In this document: positions 18,596 to 27,853 of the stretch, in pieces
How positions within the stretch are numbered: position 1 is the stretch's first letter
Layout of the letters: each line of letters starts with the position of its first letter
Assembly: GCA_020630915.1 (NCBI GenBank)
Contig: JAHDIF010000009.1
Coordinates: forward strand, 47,680 to 111,679
Source: Dokdonia sp.
Lineage (GTDB): Bacteria; Bacteroidota; Bacteroidia; Flavobacteriales; Flavobacteriaceae
DNA: 64,000 bases
Direction: 5' to 3'
Made by a program: the position numbers and the translations under genes
Notes under the pieces: model-generated
What the model saw: only the letters and a program-made list of their open reading frames with translations
What the model was told of the DNA's origin: nothing
The model's database searches: none

Positions 18596-18619
18596 CACTC
18601 GACAAAAACTAAAATAATA

Positions 18620-19828
18620 ATGAAATTTAAAATTACACTTGTAACAGTACTTTTCTGTACGTTGTTCTCTTTTCAATCAAACGCTCAAAAAGTTGTTGAC
18701 TCAAAATTTGGTAAAGGCGTTTTTAATGTAATTGCAAAGGATAGTTCTTGGAGCATGAAATTTGCGACGAGAATGCAATTTTTATCTACCTCCGTTCTTG
18801 CAGCAGATGAGCCTAACTCGGCTGAAATAGAACAAAACTTTTTAATACGTCGTGCACGATTTAAATTTGATGGATTTGCCTTTAGCCCAAAATTGAAATA
18901 CAAATTTGAGCTTGGACTATCCAATCGTGATATCTCAGGAGGATCAGAATTTACAAGAAACACCCCTCGCTACATTCTTGATGCTGTTGTCATGTGGAAT
19001 TTTGCAGGAAACTGGGAGCTATGGGCAGGACAGACTAAACTTCCTGGTAACATAGAGCGTGTTGTTTCTTCTGGTAATCTACAGTTTGTAGATCGTTCTT
19101 TACTAAACTCTCGCTTTAATATTGATCGTGATGTGGGATTACAATTACGTCATAAGGACAAGCTAGGTGAGAATTTTGTAATAAGAGAAAAGATCGCCAT
19201 ATCTCAAGGAGAGGGACGTAATGTAACTCAAGGAAATGAAGGCGGACTTCAATATACAGCCAGGGTAGAGTTTTTACCTTTTGGAGAGTTCAAAAGCAAA
19301 GGAGATTACTCTGCTAGTGATTTAAAACGTGAAGCTACTCCAAAATTAATGGCTTCAATTAATTATGACCATAACAATAATGCGGTACGTGAGAGAAGTA
19401 ACCTAGGAGGATATATGTTCTTAAGTGATGGATCTTTATATCAGACTAATATTAATACCTTCTTTGCCGATGCCGTATTCAAATATCAAGGATTCTCTTT
19501 TACAACTGAATTTGCTAGACGAGATGCAGAAGCTGCGATCGCAGTAGAAGCAGATGGCACAGCAACTGGAGATGTAGTAAATGTAGGAAACTCATTAAAC
19601 CTACAAGCTGGATATTTACTACCTAGCAATCTTGAATTTTCAGGGAGATATACGAATGTAAATCTAGATGGCATCGCTGGTGGCGCAAAGACTGATCAAT
19701 ACACATTAGGTGCTTCCAAGTTTTTTGTAGGACACAAACTTAAGTTACAAACAGATCTTAGTTACACTACTATTAATGGTGAAGGAGATAACTGGATGTA
19801 CAGGCTACAATTAGATGTTCATTTCTAA
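18620..19828 (+). CDS. porin O/P (phosphate-selective porin family)
   Basis: 402-residue outer-membrane porin of the OprO/OprP family, allowing anions such as phosphate to enter. Signal peptide MKFKITLVTVLFCTLFSFQSNAQ, then FNVIAKDSSWSMKFATRMQF, QNFLIRRARFKFDGFAF and ELWAGQTKLPGNIERVVSS, typical of this family, and a terminal strand ending in HF. ATG 18620 is used instead of the upstream TTG (18593) that overlaps the promoter. A Pho-box-like pair precedes it and the PiT permease gene follows. Confidence 0.9.
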   Translation: MKFKITLVTVLFCTLFSFQSNAQKVVDSKFGKGVFNVIAKDSSWSMKFATRMQFLSTSVLAADEPNSAEIEQNFLIRRARFKFDGFAFSPKLKYKFELGLSNRDISGGSEFTRNTPRYILDAVVMWNFAGNWELWAGQTKLPGNIERVVSSGNLQFVDRSLLNSRFNIDRDVGLQLRHKDKLGENFVIREKIAISQGEGRNVTQGNEGGLQYTARVEFLPFGEFKSKGDYSASDLKREATPKLMASINYDHNNNAVRERSNLGGYMFLSDGSLYQTNINTFFADAVFKYQGFSFTTEFARRDAEAAIAVEADGTATGDVVNVGNSLNLQAGYLLPSNLEFSGRYTNVNLDGIAGGAKTDQYTLGASKFFVGHKLKLQTDLSYTTINGEGDNWMYRLQLDVHF

Positions 19829-19837
19829 ACGAATACA

Positions 19838-19855
19838 TAACTTTTACATAACTTA
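19838..19855 (+). promoter_or_regulatory. candidate Pho box of the PiT gene
   Basis: TAACTTT at 19838 and TAACTTA at 19849, each preceded by ACA and exactly 11 bp apart, starting 36 and 25 bp before the -7-like box at 19874. Confidence 0.55.
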
Positions 19856-19873
19856 TAGATCGAAATAGAATTG

Positions 19874-19881
19874 CATTTTTG
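19874..19881 (+). promoter_or_regulatory. -7-like element CATTTTTG for the PiT gene
   Basis: One mismatch to TAnnTTTG and the same CAnnTTTG form as at the TonB receptor gene; 24 bp before ATG 19906. Confidence 0.5.
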
Positions 19882-19905
19882 CACTTTCAAAACAACTTAT
19901 AATAC

Positions 19906-22155
19906 ATGGATAATCTTTATATTTTAATGGTAGGAGCGCTAGTTGTACTAGCCGTCTTTGACATTATCGTAGGAGTAAGTAATGATGCTGTAAATTTTCT
20001 AAACTCAGCCATTGGTTCTAAAGCGATAAACTTTAAGGCGATTATGATTATCGCTAGCTTAGGTATCTTTATAGGAGCGGTATTCTCTAGTGGTCTTATG
20101 GAAGTTGCCAGAAAAGGGATATTTGTCCCCGGCCAGTTTACCTTTGATGAGATTATGGTCATATTCATGGCCGTAATGATAGCAGATATATTACTGCTTG
20201 ATTTCTTTAACACTTTAGGTTTACCTACTTCGACAACAGTATCTATCGTTTTTAACTTATTAGGAGCCGCAGTAGTGATGGCAATCATCAAGATTACTGC
20301 TAATGATAGCCAGACAATGGCAGATATATGGACGTATATCAATTCAGAAAAAGCCTTGAGTATCATAAGTGGTATACTCCTCTCTGTAGTTATCGCATTT
20401 AGTGTAGGAGCCATAGTTCAATATATCTCCCGTTTAATTTTCACATTCAACTACGAGAATAAAATCAAAAACTTCGGAGCTATTTTTGGAGGAATTGCCC
20501 TTGCTGCGATAACCTACTTTATATTTATGAAGGGACTCAAAGGAACTCCTTACTATAAAGAAATTAAAGGTTTACTAGAAGGTAATGAAATATACATTAT
20601 GCTCGGAAGCTTTGTATTCTGGACAGGATTCTCTTATGCTTTTGAAAAAATATTTAAAAAGACGGTACTTATTGTTGTTATAGCAGTAGGAACGTTTGGT
20701 CTTGCTCTTGCATTTTCAGGTAATGATCTTGTAAACTTTATAGGGGTACCTATGGCAGCTTGGCACTCATATGAGGCTTGGTCCGTTTCTGGAGTTGCAG
20801 CATCAGAATTCTCTATGGATGTTTTGGACAAAAAAGTACCAGCAGAGCCACTTATTCTTTTTATAGCAGGTGCTATTATGGTTGTAACACTTTGGACTTC
20901 TAAAAAAGCAAGGACCGTTGCAGATACTGAAATAGGTCTTTCTCGCCAAGATGAAGGAAAGGAGAAATTCAAGCCTAACATGCTCTCTAGAGGTATCGTA
21001 AGAGGCGTTTCTATTATTAACGCAGGATTTAGTGCTATTCTTCCTAAAGGAACTGTTGCCGCTATAAATTCTAAGTTTGAAAAACCAGTAGTAGACTTAC
21101 CAAGATCTAAAAGCTATGAACTTCCAGCTTTTGATATGATTAGAGCCTCTATTAATCTTGTTGTAGCAGGAATCTTAATATCGATAGCAACCTCTATGAA
21201 ATTACCACTTTCTACAACCTACGTTACATTTATGGTAGCGATGGGTACATCTCTTGCAGATCGTGCTTGGGGTCGTGAGAGTGCGGTTTATAGAGTAGCT
21301 GGAGTATTAAATGTTATCGGAGGATGGTTCTTTACAGCATTTAGTGCCTTTTGCGCGGCAGGAACGCTCGCTTTCTTAATACACCTAGGTGGTCCTGAAG
21401 GGCGTTTTGGTGTAGTTGCCATATTACTAGTTATTGCGGCTATACTTTTAGTACGTAATTACCTTGCTCATAAAAAGAGTAGCGAAGTTGCAAGAGAAGA
21501 GTCTAACTTAAGCAGAGCAGAAAGTCAGACAATTCAAGGGATTATAGAGGAAAGTGCAGATAATATCGCAAAAACCGTTTCTCGAACTAATAAAATCTAT
21601 ACAAATGTTCTTAAAGGTCTTTCAAAAGGCAAAGTAAAAAGCCTTAAAAAGAGCCGTGAAGGTGTAGAAAAATTAAATGAAGAGGTAGATGAGCTACGTA
21701 GTAACATATTTTACTTTATCAAAAACCTCGAAGAAACGAGTGTGCGTGGATCTAACTTTTACATTCAAATTTTAGGATTCTTAGAAGACATTACGCAATC
21801 TCTAGAATATATAGCAAAGGCGAGCTACAAACACGTGAATAATAATCACAAGCCTTTACGCTTTAATCAAATACGCGATCTTCAAGAAATTGATGCAAAG
21901 TTAAGTACGTTCTTGGAAGAGACCGCTTTAGCATTTAAAGAACGTAATTACGACAAGATTGAAAATCTTCTAGGAGAAAAGAAAGCGTTATACGACAATG
22001 TTACTGAAAAAATTCAGAAACAGGTAGAGCGCACTCGATCAGAAGAATCAAGTCCTAAGAATACGACCTTATACTTTGGTTTACTTTTAGAAACCAAAGA
22101 TCTTATTGAAGAGATTATGAACCTTCTGGAGCTATACAATACAGAGCACAGATAA
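19906..22155 (+). CDS. PiT-family phosphate permease with C-terminal PhoU-like domain
   Basis: 749 residues. Inner-membrane inorganic phosphate transporter: both PiT signature repeats are present as GVSNDAVNFLNSAIGSKA (about 23-40) and FSGNDLVNFIGVPMAAW (from about 270). The transport part spans some ten helices to about residue 510. The remaining 210 residues are helical and charged (NLSRAESQTIQGIIEESADNI..., SYKHVNNNHKPLRFNQIRDL), like a PhoU/DUF47 regulatory domain, so transporter and regulator are fused. No separate phoU is present here. Strong terminator downstream. Confidence 0.93.
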   Translation: MDNLYILMVGALVVLAVFDIIVGVSNDAVNFLNSAIGSKAINFKAIMIIASLGIFIGAVFSSGLMEVARKGIFVPGQFTFDEIMVIFMAVMIADILLLDFFNTLGLPTSTTVSIVFNLLGAAVVMAIIKITANDSQTMADIWTYINSEKALSIISGILLSVVIAFSVGAIVQYISRLIFTFNYENKIKNFGAIFGGIALAAITYFIFMKGLKGTPYYKEIKGLLEGNEIYIMLGSFVFWTGFSYAFEKIFKKTVLIVVIAVGTFGLALAFSGNDLVNFIGVPMAAWHSYEAWSVSGVAASEFSMDVLDKKVPAEPLILFIAGAIMVVTLWTSKKARTVADTEIGLSRQDEGKEKFKPNMLSRGIVRGVSIINAGFSAILPKGTVAAINSKFEKPVVDLPRSKSYELPAFDMIRASINLVVAGILISIATSMKLPLSTTYVTFMVAMGTSLADRAWGRESAVYRVAGVLNVIGGWFFTAFSAFCAAGTLAFLIHLGGPEGRFGVVAILLVIAAILLVRNYLAHKKSSEVAREESNLSRAESQTIQGIIEESADNIAKTVSRTNKIYTNVLKGLSKGKVKSLKKSREGVEKLNEEVDELRSNIFYFIKNLEETSVRGSNFYIQILGFLEDITQSLEYIAKASYKHVNNNHKPLRFNQIRDLQEIDAKLSTFLEETALAFKERNYDKIENLLGEKKALYDNVTEKIQKQVERTRSEESSPKNTTLYFGLLLETKDLIEEIMNLLELYNTEHR

Positions 22156-22183
22156 TCATAACTCAACTTTATGTTATAACTTT

Positions 22184-22215
22184 AAGACTCGATATATCCC
22201 TATCGAGTCTTTTTT
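22184..22215 (+). terminator. intrinsic terminator after the PiT gene
   Basis: An 11-bp stem AAGACTCGATA / TATCGAGTCTT with a TATCCC loop and T-tract. It lies only 13 bp before the chrA ATG, which separates chrA from the phosphate block. Confidence 0.9.
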
Positions 22216-22227
22216 AATTCTAAGAGT

Positions 22228-23379
22228 ATGAGTACGCTTTCGCGAAAGCAAAAACAGTCAAATTCACACCTAAAAGAAGTAGCTACAGTTTTCTTTAAAC
22301 TAGGGTGTTTTGCATTTGGTGGTCCAGCGGCTCACATCGCGATGATGGAATCTGAGATTATCCAGAAGCGCAAATGGATGACGCAAGAGCATTTTTTAGA
22401 CCTTATAGGTGCCACAAACCTTATTCCTGGACCCAACTCCACAGAAATGACCATGCATTGTGGTCACGAGCGTGCGGGTAAATCGGGGCTATTTGTTGCA
22501 GGGGTGAGCTTTATCTTTCCAGCCGTATTTATCACTGGAATTCTCGCCTATTTATATGTAGAATATGGAGAATTGCCAGAAGTGGCTCCATTCTTATTTG
22601 GGATCAAACCAGCCGTTTTAGCCATTATTGCTGCTGCGGTATATAAATTGGGGGGGAAAGCAGCAAAAAGCTATGAATTAAGAGCTTTGGGCATTCTCGT
22701 ATTATTAGCTGCATTACTTGGCGTAAATGAAGTAGTAGCTCTATTAAGCGCTGGTTTTGCTGGAGGAATGTATTTCTACACAAAATCTGCACTTCAACAG
22801 AGCACAACAAAATCAATACTTCCTATCCCACTACTGCTATCCGGAATACTCACCAAAACTCCTGTTTTAAAAGTATTTCTAACCTTTTTAAAGGTAGGTG
22901 CCATTTTATACGGAAGTGGCTACGTACTATTTGCCTACCTAGATGCAGAGCTTGTTACTCGTGGCTGGCTTACTCGCACAGAATTAATAGATGCCATTGC
23001 TGTTGGCCAATTTACGCCTGGACCCGTATTGTCTACCTCAACCTTCATTGGATACCAACTTTCGGGGTTTTGGGGAGCTATTGCTGCAACTGCGGGTATT
23101 TTTCTTCCGTCCTTTATTTTTGTAATGATACTCAACCCCATACTCCCTAGACTTCAAGGGTCAAAATTCTTTCGCTACTTCTTAGACTCCGTAAATGTTG
23201 CTGCGGTAGCTGTAATGCTGGCTGTACTCATTATTATGGGTAAAGAAACACTCATAGACTGGAGAGCAATTGTGATAGCTGCTCTAAGTGCTTTCTTCGT
23301 ATTTTCAAAATGGAAACTCAACGTTATGTGGCTCATTGCTGGAGGAGCTGTCTTGGGCTATTTATTATTACTTATATAA
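22228..23379 (+). CDS. chrA: chromate transporter (CHR family)
   Basis: 383-residue membrane protein with two homologous CHR halves. The first has FFKLGCFAFGGPAAHIAMME and GATNLIPGPNSTEMTMH; the second has FLKVGAILYGSGYVLFAYL and AIAVGQFTPGPVLSTSTFIG. Characterised members export chromate; in marine bacteria the natural substrate is uncertain. Codons 3 to 7 are the iterated palindrome (MSTLSRK), and another copy lies 13 bp after the stop, so the gene is bracketed. The next in-frame Met lies well downstream, inside the first conserved motif, so this start is likely. Confidence 0.92.
   Translation: MSTLSRKQKQSNSHLKEVATVFFKLGCFAFGGPAAHIAMMESEIIQKRKWMTQEHFLDLIGATNLIPGPNSTEMTMHCGHERAGKSGLFVAGVSFIFPAVFITGILAYLYVEYGELPEVAPFLFGIKPAVLAIIAAAVYKLGGKAAKSYELRALGILVLLAALLGVNEVVALLSAGFAGGMYFYTKSALQQSTTKSILPIPLLLSGILTKTPVLKVFLTFLKVGAILYGSGYVLFAYLDAELVTRGWLTRTELIDAIAVGQFTPGPVLSTSTFIGYQLSGFWGAIAATAGIFLPSFIFVMILNPILPRLQGSKFFRYFLDSVNVAAVAVMLAVLIIMGKETLIDWRAIVIAALSAFFVFSKWKLNVMWLIAGGAVLGYLLLLI
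22236..22249. repeat. iterated palindrome, copy 6 (first codons of chrA)
   Basis: Perfect copy starting 8 bases into the gene, read as L-S-R-K. Identity with the start of the propeller gene (45047) runs for 22 nt from the ATG. Confidence 0.95.
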
Positions 23380-23392
23380 TTTATAGTCGTAC

Positions 23393-23406
23393 GCTTTCGC
23401 GAAAGC
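23393..23406. repeat. iterated palindrome, copy 7 (after chrA)
   Basis: Perfect copy in the gap between the chrA stop and its terminator. Confidence 0.95.
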
Positions 23407-23417
23407 ATAAAAACTAC

Positions 23418-23446
23418 AAAACCCAACACATTACTGCGTTGGGTTT
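23418..23446 (+). terminator. terminator-like hairpin after chrA
   Basis: Stem AAACCCAAC / GTTGGGTTT. Only a weak T-rich tail (ATCTTCTTT) follows on the plus strand. Confidence 0.6.
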
Positions 23447-23468
23447 ATCTTCTTTAGGGCAAAAAATA

Positions 23469-23500
23469 AAGCTAAGGGAAGTATATACTCACCTTAGCTT
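23469..23500 (-). terminator. intrinsic terminator after nrdA
   Basis: Stem AAGCTAAGG / CCTTAGCTT with a minus-strand T-rich tail (TTTATTTTTTG), 8 bp beyond the nrdA stop. Confidence 0.75.
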
Positions 23501-23508
23501 CTAATAAA

Positions 23509-26136
23509 TTATGATCCACACATAAGGCAATCGTCATCTCCTTGACCCGCCTTTGCTTGTGCAATGATTTGCTTCATCTCTTCTGGCGTCATAGGTGCTG
23601 TATTCACTTCTTGCTGTGGCATTGTTGCTTGTGTCTGATTGAGTAAGCTCGCTTGTTGCGTCTCATAAGACGGTGCTGGCTCTTCTAGACTCATCTGCAC
23701 TTGCATATCTGCAGCTTTCTGCGCGTGTTGCACTACCGCATCTGGTACAGCATTAGGCTGTGGCAATGGTTTTACCGGCGCTGGTTGTTGTGTTGCCTCT
23801 AGTTTTTGGGCTGCTCTCGCTGCCACCTGTTGTTGGGCTACCGCTGGTTGTGGTGCTGTCTTTTTCTTTTCGGCAGAAAGGGTAAACTTCTTAGCATCTA
23901 CCGCAGACTTCGTTCTGAGGTAGTACATTCCTGTTTTAAGACCACTTTGCCACGCATAGAAATGCATAGAGGTAAGCTTTGCAAAGTTTGCTCCTTCCAT
24001 AAATAAGTTAAGCGACTGCGACTGATCGATAAAGTATCCTCTATGACGGGACATATCTATAATATCTTTCATAGACATTTCCCATACGGTTTTGTAAAGG
24101 TCTTTTAACTCCTGAGGAATGACATCAATTCCTTGAATAGAACCGTTAGCACGCATAATTGCCGCCTTAAGCTCATCGTTCCATAGATTAAGAGATACTA
24201 GATCTTCTAGTAAGTGCTTATTTACCACTATAAACTCTCCCGAGAGTACACGACGTGTATAAATATTGGAAGTATATGGTTCAAAAGCTTCGTTATTCCC
24301 AAGAATTTGAGATGTGGATGCTGTAGGCATAGGTGCTACTAGTAATGAATTACGCACACCGTGTTCCATAACTTCTTTACGAAGTTCTGCCCAATCCCAG
24401 CGACCACTTAATTCTTCATCTTTAATATTCCAAAGGTTATGCTGGAATTCCCCTTGTGATATAGGTGATCCTTGGAAGGTAGAGTATGCTCCTTCTTCCT
24501 TTGCCATGTCCTTAGAAGCTGTTACTGCTGCAAAATATAGGGTTTCAAAAATTTCCTGATTAAGCTTTTTGGCTTCATCACTCGTAAATGGTAAACGTAA
24601 CTTTATAAACGTATCTGCAAGTCCTTGTACCCCGAGGCCTATTGGTCTATGGCGCATATTAGAGTTCTCTGCCTCAATGACAGGATAGTAATTACGATCT
24701 ATAACTTTATTTAAGTTTTTAGTTGCTCTTACTGTAATTCTATATAGCTCATCGTGATCAAAAGCTCCATCCTTTACAAACATAGGTAATGCTATAGATG
24801 CTAGATTACAAACGGCTACCTCATCTGGCGAAGTGTATTCTAATATCTCTGTACATAAGTTAGATGATCTAATAGTACCCAGATTTTTCTGATTAGATTT
24901 ACGGTTTGCCGCATCTTTATAAAGCATATACGGTGTTCCTGTCTCTATTTGAGACTCCATAATCTTTTCCCAAAGCTCACGGGCCTTTATCGTGCGACGA
25001 CCTTTACCTTCTTCTTCATACTTGGTGTATAACGCTTCAAACTCATCACCGTATACATCATATAGGTTTGGACACTCATTAGGGCACATTAAGGTCCATT
25101 GCCCATCTTCTTGCACACGCTTCATGAATAAATCAGAAATCCACATAGCGTAAAAAAGGTCACGCGCTCTCATTTCTTCTGCTCCGTGATTCTTTTTAAG
25201 GTCTAAGAAGTCAAAAATATCTGCATGCCAAGGCTCCATATAGATCGCAAATGATCCTTTACGTTTTCCGCCTCCTTGATCTACATATCTTGCCGTATCG
25301 TTAAATACTTTAAGCATAGGCACAATACCATTAGACGTACCATTGGTTCCTCCTATATAAGATCCTTTTGCTCGTACATTATGGATAGAAAGCCCTATCC
25401 CTCCGGCACTCTGTGATATTTTTGCGGTTTGCTTAAGTGTATCATAAATACCCTCGATACTATCTTCTTTCATAGTAAGTAGGAAACAAGAAGACATTTG
25501 AGGTTTAGGTGTTCCAGAATTAAAAAGTGTAGGCGTGGCGTGGGTAAAATACTTTTTAGACATTAACATATATGTCTCTTTTGCAGCCTCTAGATCATTT
25601 AAGTGTATTCCTAAAGACACACGCATTAACATATGCTGTGGTCGCTCTGCAATTTGCCCGTTAATCTTTAAAAGGTATGAACGCTCTAAGGTTTTGAACC
25701 CAAAATAATCATATCCAAAATCACGGTTATAGATAATAGTAGAGTCTAACTCATCTTTATTATCCATAATTACTTGATAAACATCATCCGCAACCATTGG
25801 AGCCTTCTTACCCGTACGTGGGTTCACATACTCATAAAGATCTGTCATCACTTCAGAGAAAGACTTCTTTGTATTCTTGTGTAGGTTTGAGACAGAGATT
25901 CTCGCGGCAAGCTTTGCATAATCTGGGTGACTCGTCGTCATAGAGGCAGCAGTCTCTGCTGCTAGATTATCTAACTCACTTGTAGTTACACCGTCATAAA
26001 GACCTTCGATCACACGCATCGATATCTTTACAGGATCTACAAAATCACTAAGTTCATAACATAACTTTTTTACCCTTGCGGTAATTTTGTCGAACATAAC
26101 CGGTTCCTGACGGCCATCTCTTTTTACTACATACAT
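23509..26136 (-). CDS. nrdA: ribonucleotide reductase class Ia, large subunit
   Basis: Reduces ribonucleoside diphosphates to deoxy forms in the cytosol with NrdB. 875 residues: N-terminal ATP cone ([19 protein letters not shown] to about 90), substrate barrel with [46 protein letters not shown] and the NxCxE active-site motif, and a redox tail ending in DDDCLMCGS (CxxC). Between barrel and tail lies an unusually long Gln/Pro/Ala-rich linker (about residues 750-850), which accounts for the extra length. Lies 149 bp downstream of nrdB with a palindrome relative in the gap. Confidence 0.97.
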   Translation of the reverse strand: MYVVKRDGRQEPVMFDKITARVKKLCYELSDFVDPVKISMRVIEGLYDGVTTSELDNLAAETAASMTTSHPDYAKLAARISVSNLHKNTKKSFSEVMTDLYEYVNPRTGKKAPMVADDVYQVIMDNKDELDSTIIYNRDFGYDYFGFKTLERSYLLKINGQIAERPQHMLMRVSLGIHLNDLEAAKETYMLMSKKYFTHATPTLFNSGTPKPQMSSCFLLTMKEDSIEGIYDTLKQTAKISQSAGGIGLSIHNVRAKGSYIGGTNGTSNGIVPMLKVFNDTARYVDQGGGKRKGSFAIYMEPWHADIFDFLDLKKNHGAEEMRARDLFYAMWISDLFMKRVQEDGQWTLMCPNECPNLYDVYGDEFEALYTKYEEEGKGRRTIKARELWEKIMESQIETGTPYMLYKDAANRKSNQKNLGTIRSSNLCTEILEYTSPDEVAVCNLASIALPMFVKDGAFDHDELYRITVRATKNLNKVIDRNYYPVIEAENSNMRHRPIGLGVQGLADTFIKLRLPFTSDEAKKLNQEIFETLYFAAVTASKDMAKEEGAYSTFQGSPISQGEFQHNLWNIKDEELSGRWDWAELRKEVMEHGVRNSLLVAPMPTASTSQILGNNEAFEPYTSNIYTRRVLSGEFIVVNKHLLEDLVSLNLWNDELKAAIMRANGSIQGIDVIPQELKDLYKTVWEMSMKDIIDMSRHRGYFIDQSQSLNLFMEGANFAKLTSMHFYAWQSGLKTGMYYLRTKSAVDAKKFTLSAEKKKTAPQPAVAQQQVAARAAQKLEATQQPAPVKPLPQPNAVPDAVVQHAQKAADMQVQMSLEEPAPSYETQQASLLNQTQATMPQQEVNTAPMTPEEMKQIIAQAKAGQGDDDCLMCGS

Positions 26137-26237
26137 ACACTTATAAATTTGTTCTCCCCCTATAGATTGCCCCCTATGGAGAAAAGGTTAGTTAGTAACA
26201 GACGTCACTCTGTACTTTTTTTGAATTATTATTGTTC

Positions 26238-26252
26238 GCTTTTCGCGAAAGC
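26238..26252. repeat. palindrome variant with one inserted T (between nrdB and nrdA)
   Basis: GCTTTTCGCGAAAGC: one extra T in the left arm. Lies in the 149-bp gap inside the nrdBA unit. Confidence 0.6.
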
Positions 26253-26285
26253 GGACTCCTTAAAGTCCTTTGTTGGTTCTATAAT

Positions 26286-27272
26286 CTAGAATGCTGCATC
26301 AAAACTAATGGACTGCCCTGCTCCATTATCATCTTTGTCTTTTACAACACCTGCTTTTTGGTACTCTCCTACTCGCTTCTCAAAGAAATTAGTCTTTCCT
26401 TGTAGCGAGATCATATCCATAAAGTCAAATGGGTTTGCCGTACCGTATACTTTCTCACAATCAAGCTCGGTAAGTAAACGATCTGTCACGTACTCGAGGT
26501 ATTGGGTCATTAAGTTAGAATTCATACCTATAAGACTCACTGGAAGTGACTCGGTAATAAACTCACGCTCTATATCTAATGCGTTTACAATAATTTCTGT
26601 AATACGCTCTCTAGGCACTTTATTTACTAAATGATGGTTGTGTAGGTGCACCGCAAAATCACAGTGAACTCCCTCATCACGAGATATCAACTCATTAGAA
26701 AAAGTAAGTCCTGGCATAAGCCCTCTTTTCTTTAACCAGTAGATCGAACAAAACGCCCCAGAAAAGAAAATTCCTTCTACTGCAGCAAAAGCGATCAAAC
26801 GCTCTGCAAAACTTGGAGAATCTATCCACTTAAGAGCCCAGTCTGCTTTTTTCTTAATGGCAGGAAAGTTCTCTAATGCGTTAAATAATTTATCTTTTTC
26901 TACCTCATCCTTTACGTAGGTATCAATAAGAAGTGAATACGTTTCTGAATGAATGTTTTCCATCATGATCTGGAATCCATAAAAGAACTTTGCCTCAGAG
27001 TATTGTACTTCATTCACAAAATTTTCGGCTAGGTTCTCGTTTACGATACCGTCTGACGCAGCAAAAAATGCGAGGATGTGTTTTATAAAATAGCGCTCAT
27101 CGTCATTCAACTTGCCAGTCCAATCTACTAAGTCTTGATGCAGATCAATTTCTTCTGCAGTCCAAAAACTTGCTTCAGATTTTTTATACCAATCCCAAAT
27201 ATCATCATGCTGGATTGGAAATATTACGAATCTGTCTTTGTTTTCTGCTAAAATTGGTTCTACTGCGCTCAT
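26286..27272 (-). CDS. nrdB: ribonucleotide reductase class Ia, small subunit
   Basis: Ferritin-like diiron subunit that makes the tyrosyl radical for NrdA. 328 residues. Metal ligands and radical site are readable: [15 protein letters not shown] (Glu-x-x-His with the radical Tyr four residues after the His), [10 protein letters not shown] and [10 protein letters not shown]. First gene of the nrdBA unit; upstream is a long region with DnaA-box-like sequences and a near -7 box GATATTTG (27322-27329). Confidence 0.97.
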   Translation of the reverse strand: MSAVEPILAENKDRFVIFPIQHDDIWDWYKKSEASFWTAEEIDLHQDLVDWTGKLNDDERYFIKHILAFFAASDGIVNENLAENFVNEVQYSEAKFFYGFQIMMENIHSETYSLLIDTYVKDEVEKDKLFNALENFPAIKKKADWALKWIDSPSFAERLIAFAAVEGIFFSGAFCSIYWLKKRGLMPGLTFSNELISRDEGVHCDFAVHLHNHHLVNKVPRERITEIIVNALDIEREFITESLPVSLIGMNSNLMTQYLEYVTDRLLTELDCEKVYGTANPFDFMDMISLQGKTNFFEKRVGEYQKAGVVKDKDDNGAGQSISFDAAF

Positions 27273-27368
27273 TGTCCGATAGTTTACTATTATTTTTCTT
27301 TTTCATTCCACTAGGGACTAACAAATATCAATAAAAAAGAACCTGAGGATGGTATTAACTGACTGTGG

Positions 27369-27484
27369 TTATCCACAAAGTTTTCAACACGGGCGATTTT
27401 TATTGGTTCTTATAATTTTGTTAAACCACAATTTCAAAATATTGGTAATCAGTATTTTAAATAACTAGCATATACTTATCAACA
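27369..27484. promoter_or_regulatory. DnaA-box-like 9-mers upstream of nrdB
   Basis: Exact TTATCCACA at 27369-27377, then TTTTCAACA at 27381-27389 and TTATCAACA at 27476-27484. In E. coli DnaA boxes regulate nrdAB; the parallel here is inference. Confidence 0.45.
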
Positions 27485-27550
27485 ACTCAAACAAAACAGT
27501 TTAAAAATCGCTTAGCAAGGGGTTTTAGGCTTGCTTACATATTATTTTGA

Positions 27551-27568
27551 TAACATTTTGATAACATT
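27551..27568 (+). repeat. 11-bp direct repeat with TAACATT core
   Basis: TAACATT at 27551 and 27562, embedded in two copies of ATTTTGATAAC. Same core and spacing as the candidate Pho boxes, but without a convincing -7 box in register. Confidence 0.5.
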
Positions 27569-27623
27569 TTTTGCGCAAACCACCCGTCGCTTTTTTAAGG
27601 ATAATTCTTACAGAAACCGCCAT

Positions 27624-27652
27624 AAAAAAAGAGTCAGAAAATATCTGACTCT
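27624..27652 (-). terminator. orphan minus-strand terminator
   Basis: A 9-bp stem AGAGTCAGA / TCTGACTCT followed on the minus strand by T7. It lies over 200 bp beyond the sdhB terminator with no gene between. Confidence 0.8.
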
Positions 27653-27767
27653 CGTTTCTATAATTTTCAAATCCCCCAATAAGAAAATTAAGGTTAATCG
27701 AATAAGCTTTTATGCTCTTATTGATTATACTGATGTAAACTTACTGTGTTTCTCAATTATTTACAAC

Positions 27768-27787
27768 GGGCAAATGCCCCCTTTTTT
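27768..27787 (+). terminator. orphan plus-strand terminator
   Basis: Short GC stem GGGCA / TGCCC followed by CC and T6. No supported plus-strand gene lies upstream; may end a small RNA. Confidence 0.5.
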
Positions 27788-27853
27788 AGATTACGCCTAG
27801 AACTCATTATAATTATGAGTTTAAAGTTCTTAGGGCCTCATACTTTTTTAAAC

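Larger units (their letters stand above)
18218..18619. other. 402-bp regulatory intergenic region
   Basis: No gene is supported. Left to right it holds the MORN-gene -7 box, an 11-bp-spaced repeat pair (18288-18308), an AT-rich stretch, an orphan hairpin-T terminator (18514-18541), a Pho-box-like pair (18563-18580) and the porin -7 element. Confidence 0.8.

Noticed and set aside
23310-23504. 64-residue ORF over the end of chrA
   Set aside because: It overlaps chrA in another frame and runs through the palindrome and two terminators; no support.
27531-27800. 89-residue plus-strand ORF between nrdB and sdhB
   Set aside because: Composition is that of translated AT-rich non-coding DNA, there is no recognisable domain, and it crosses two hairpins and a tandem repeat.
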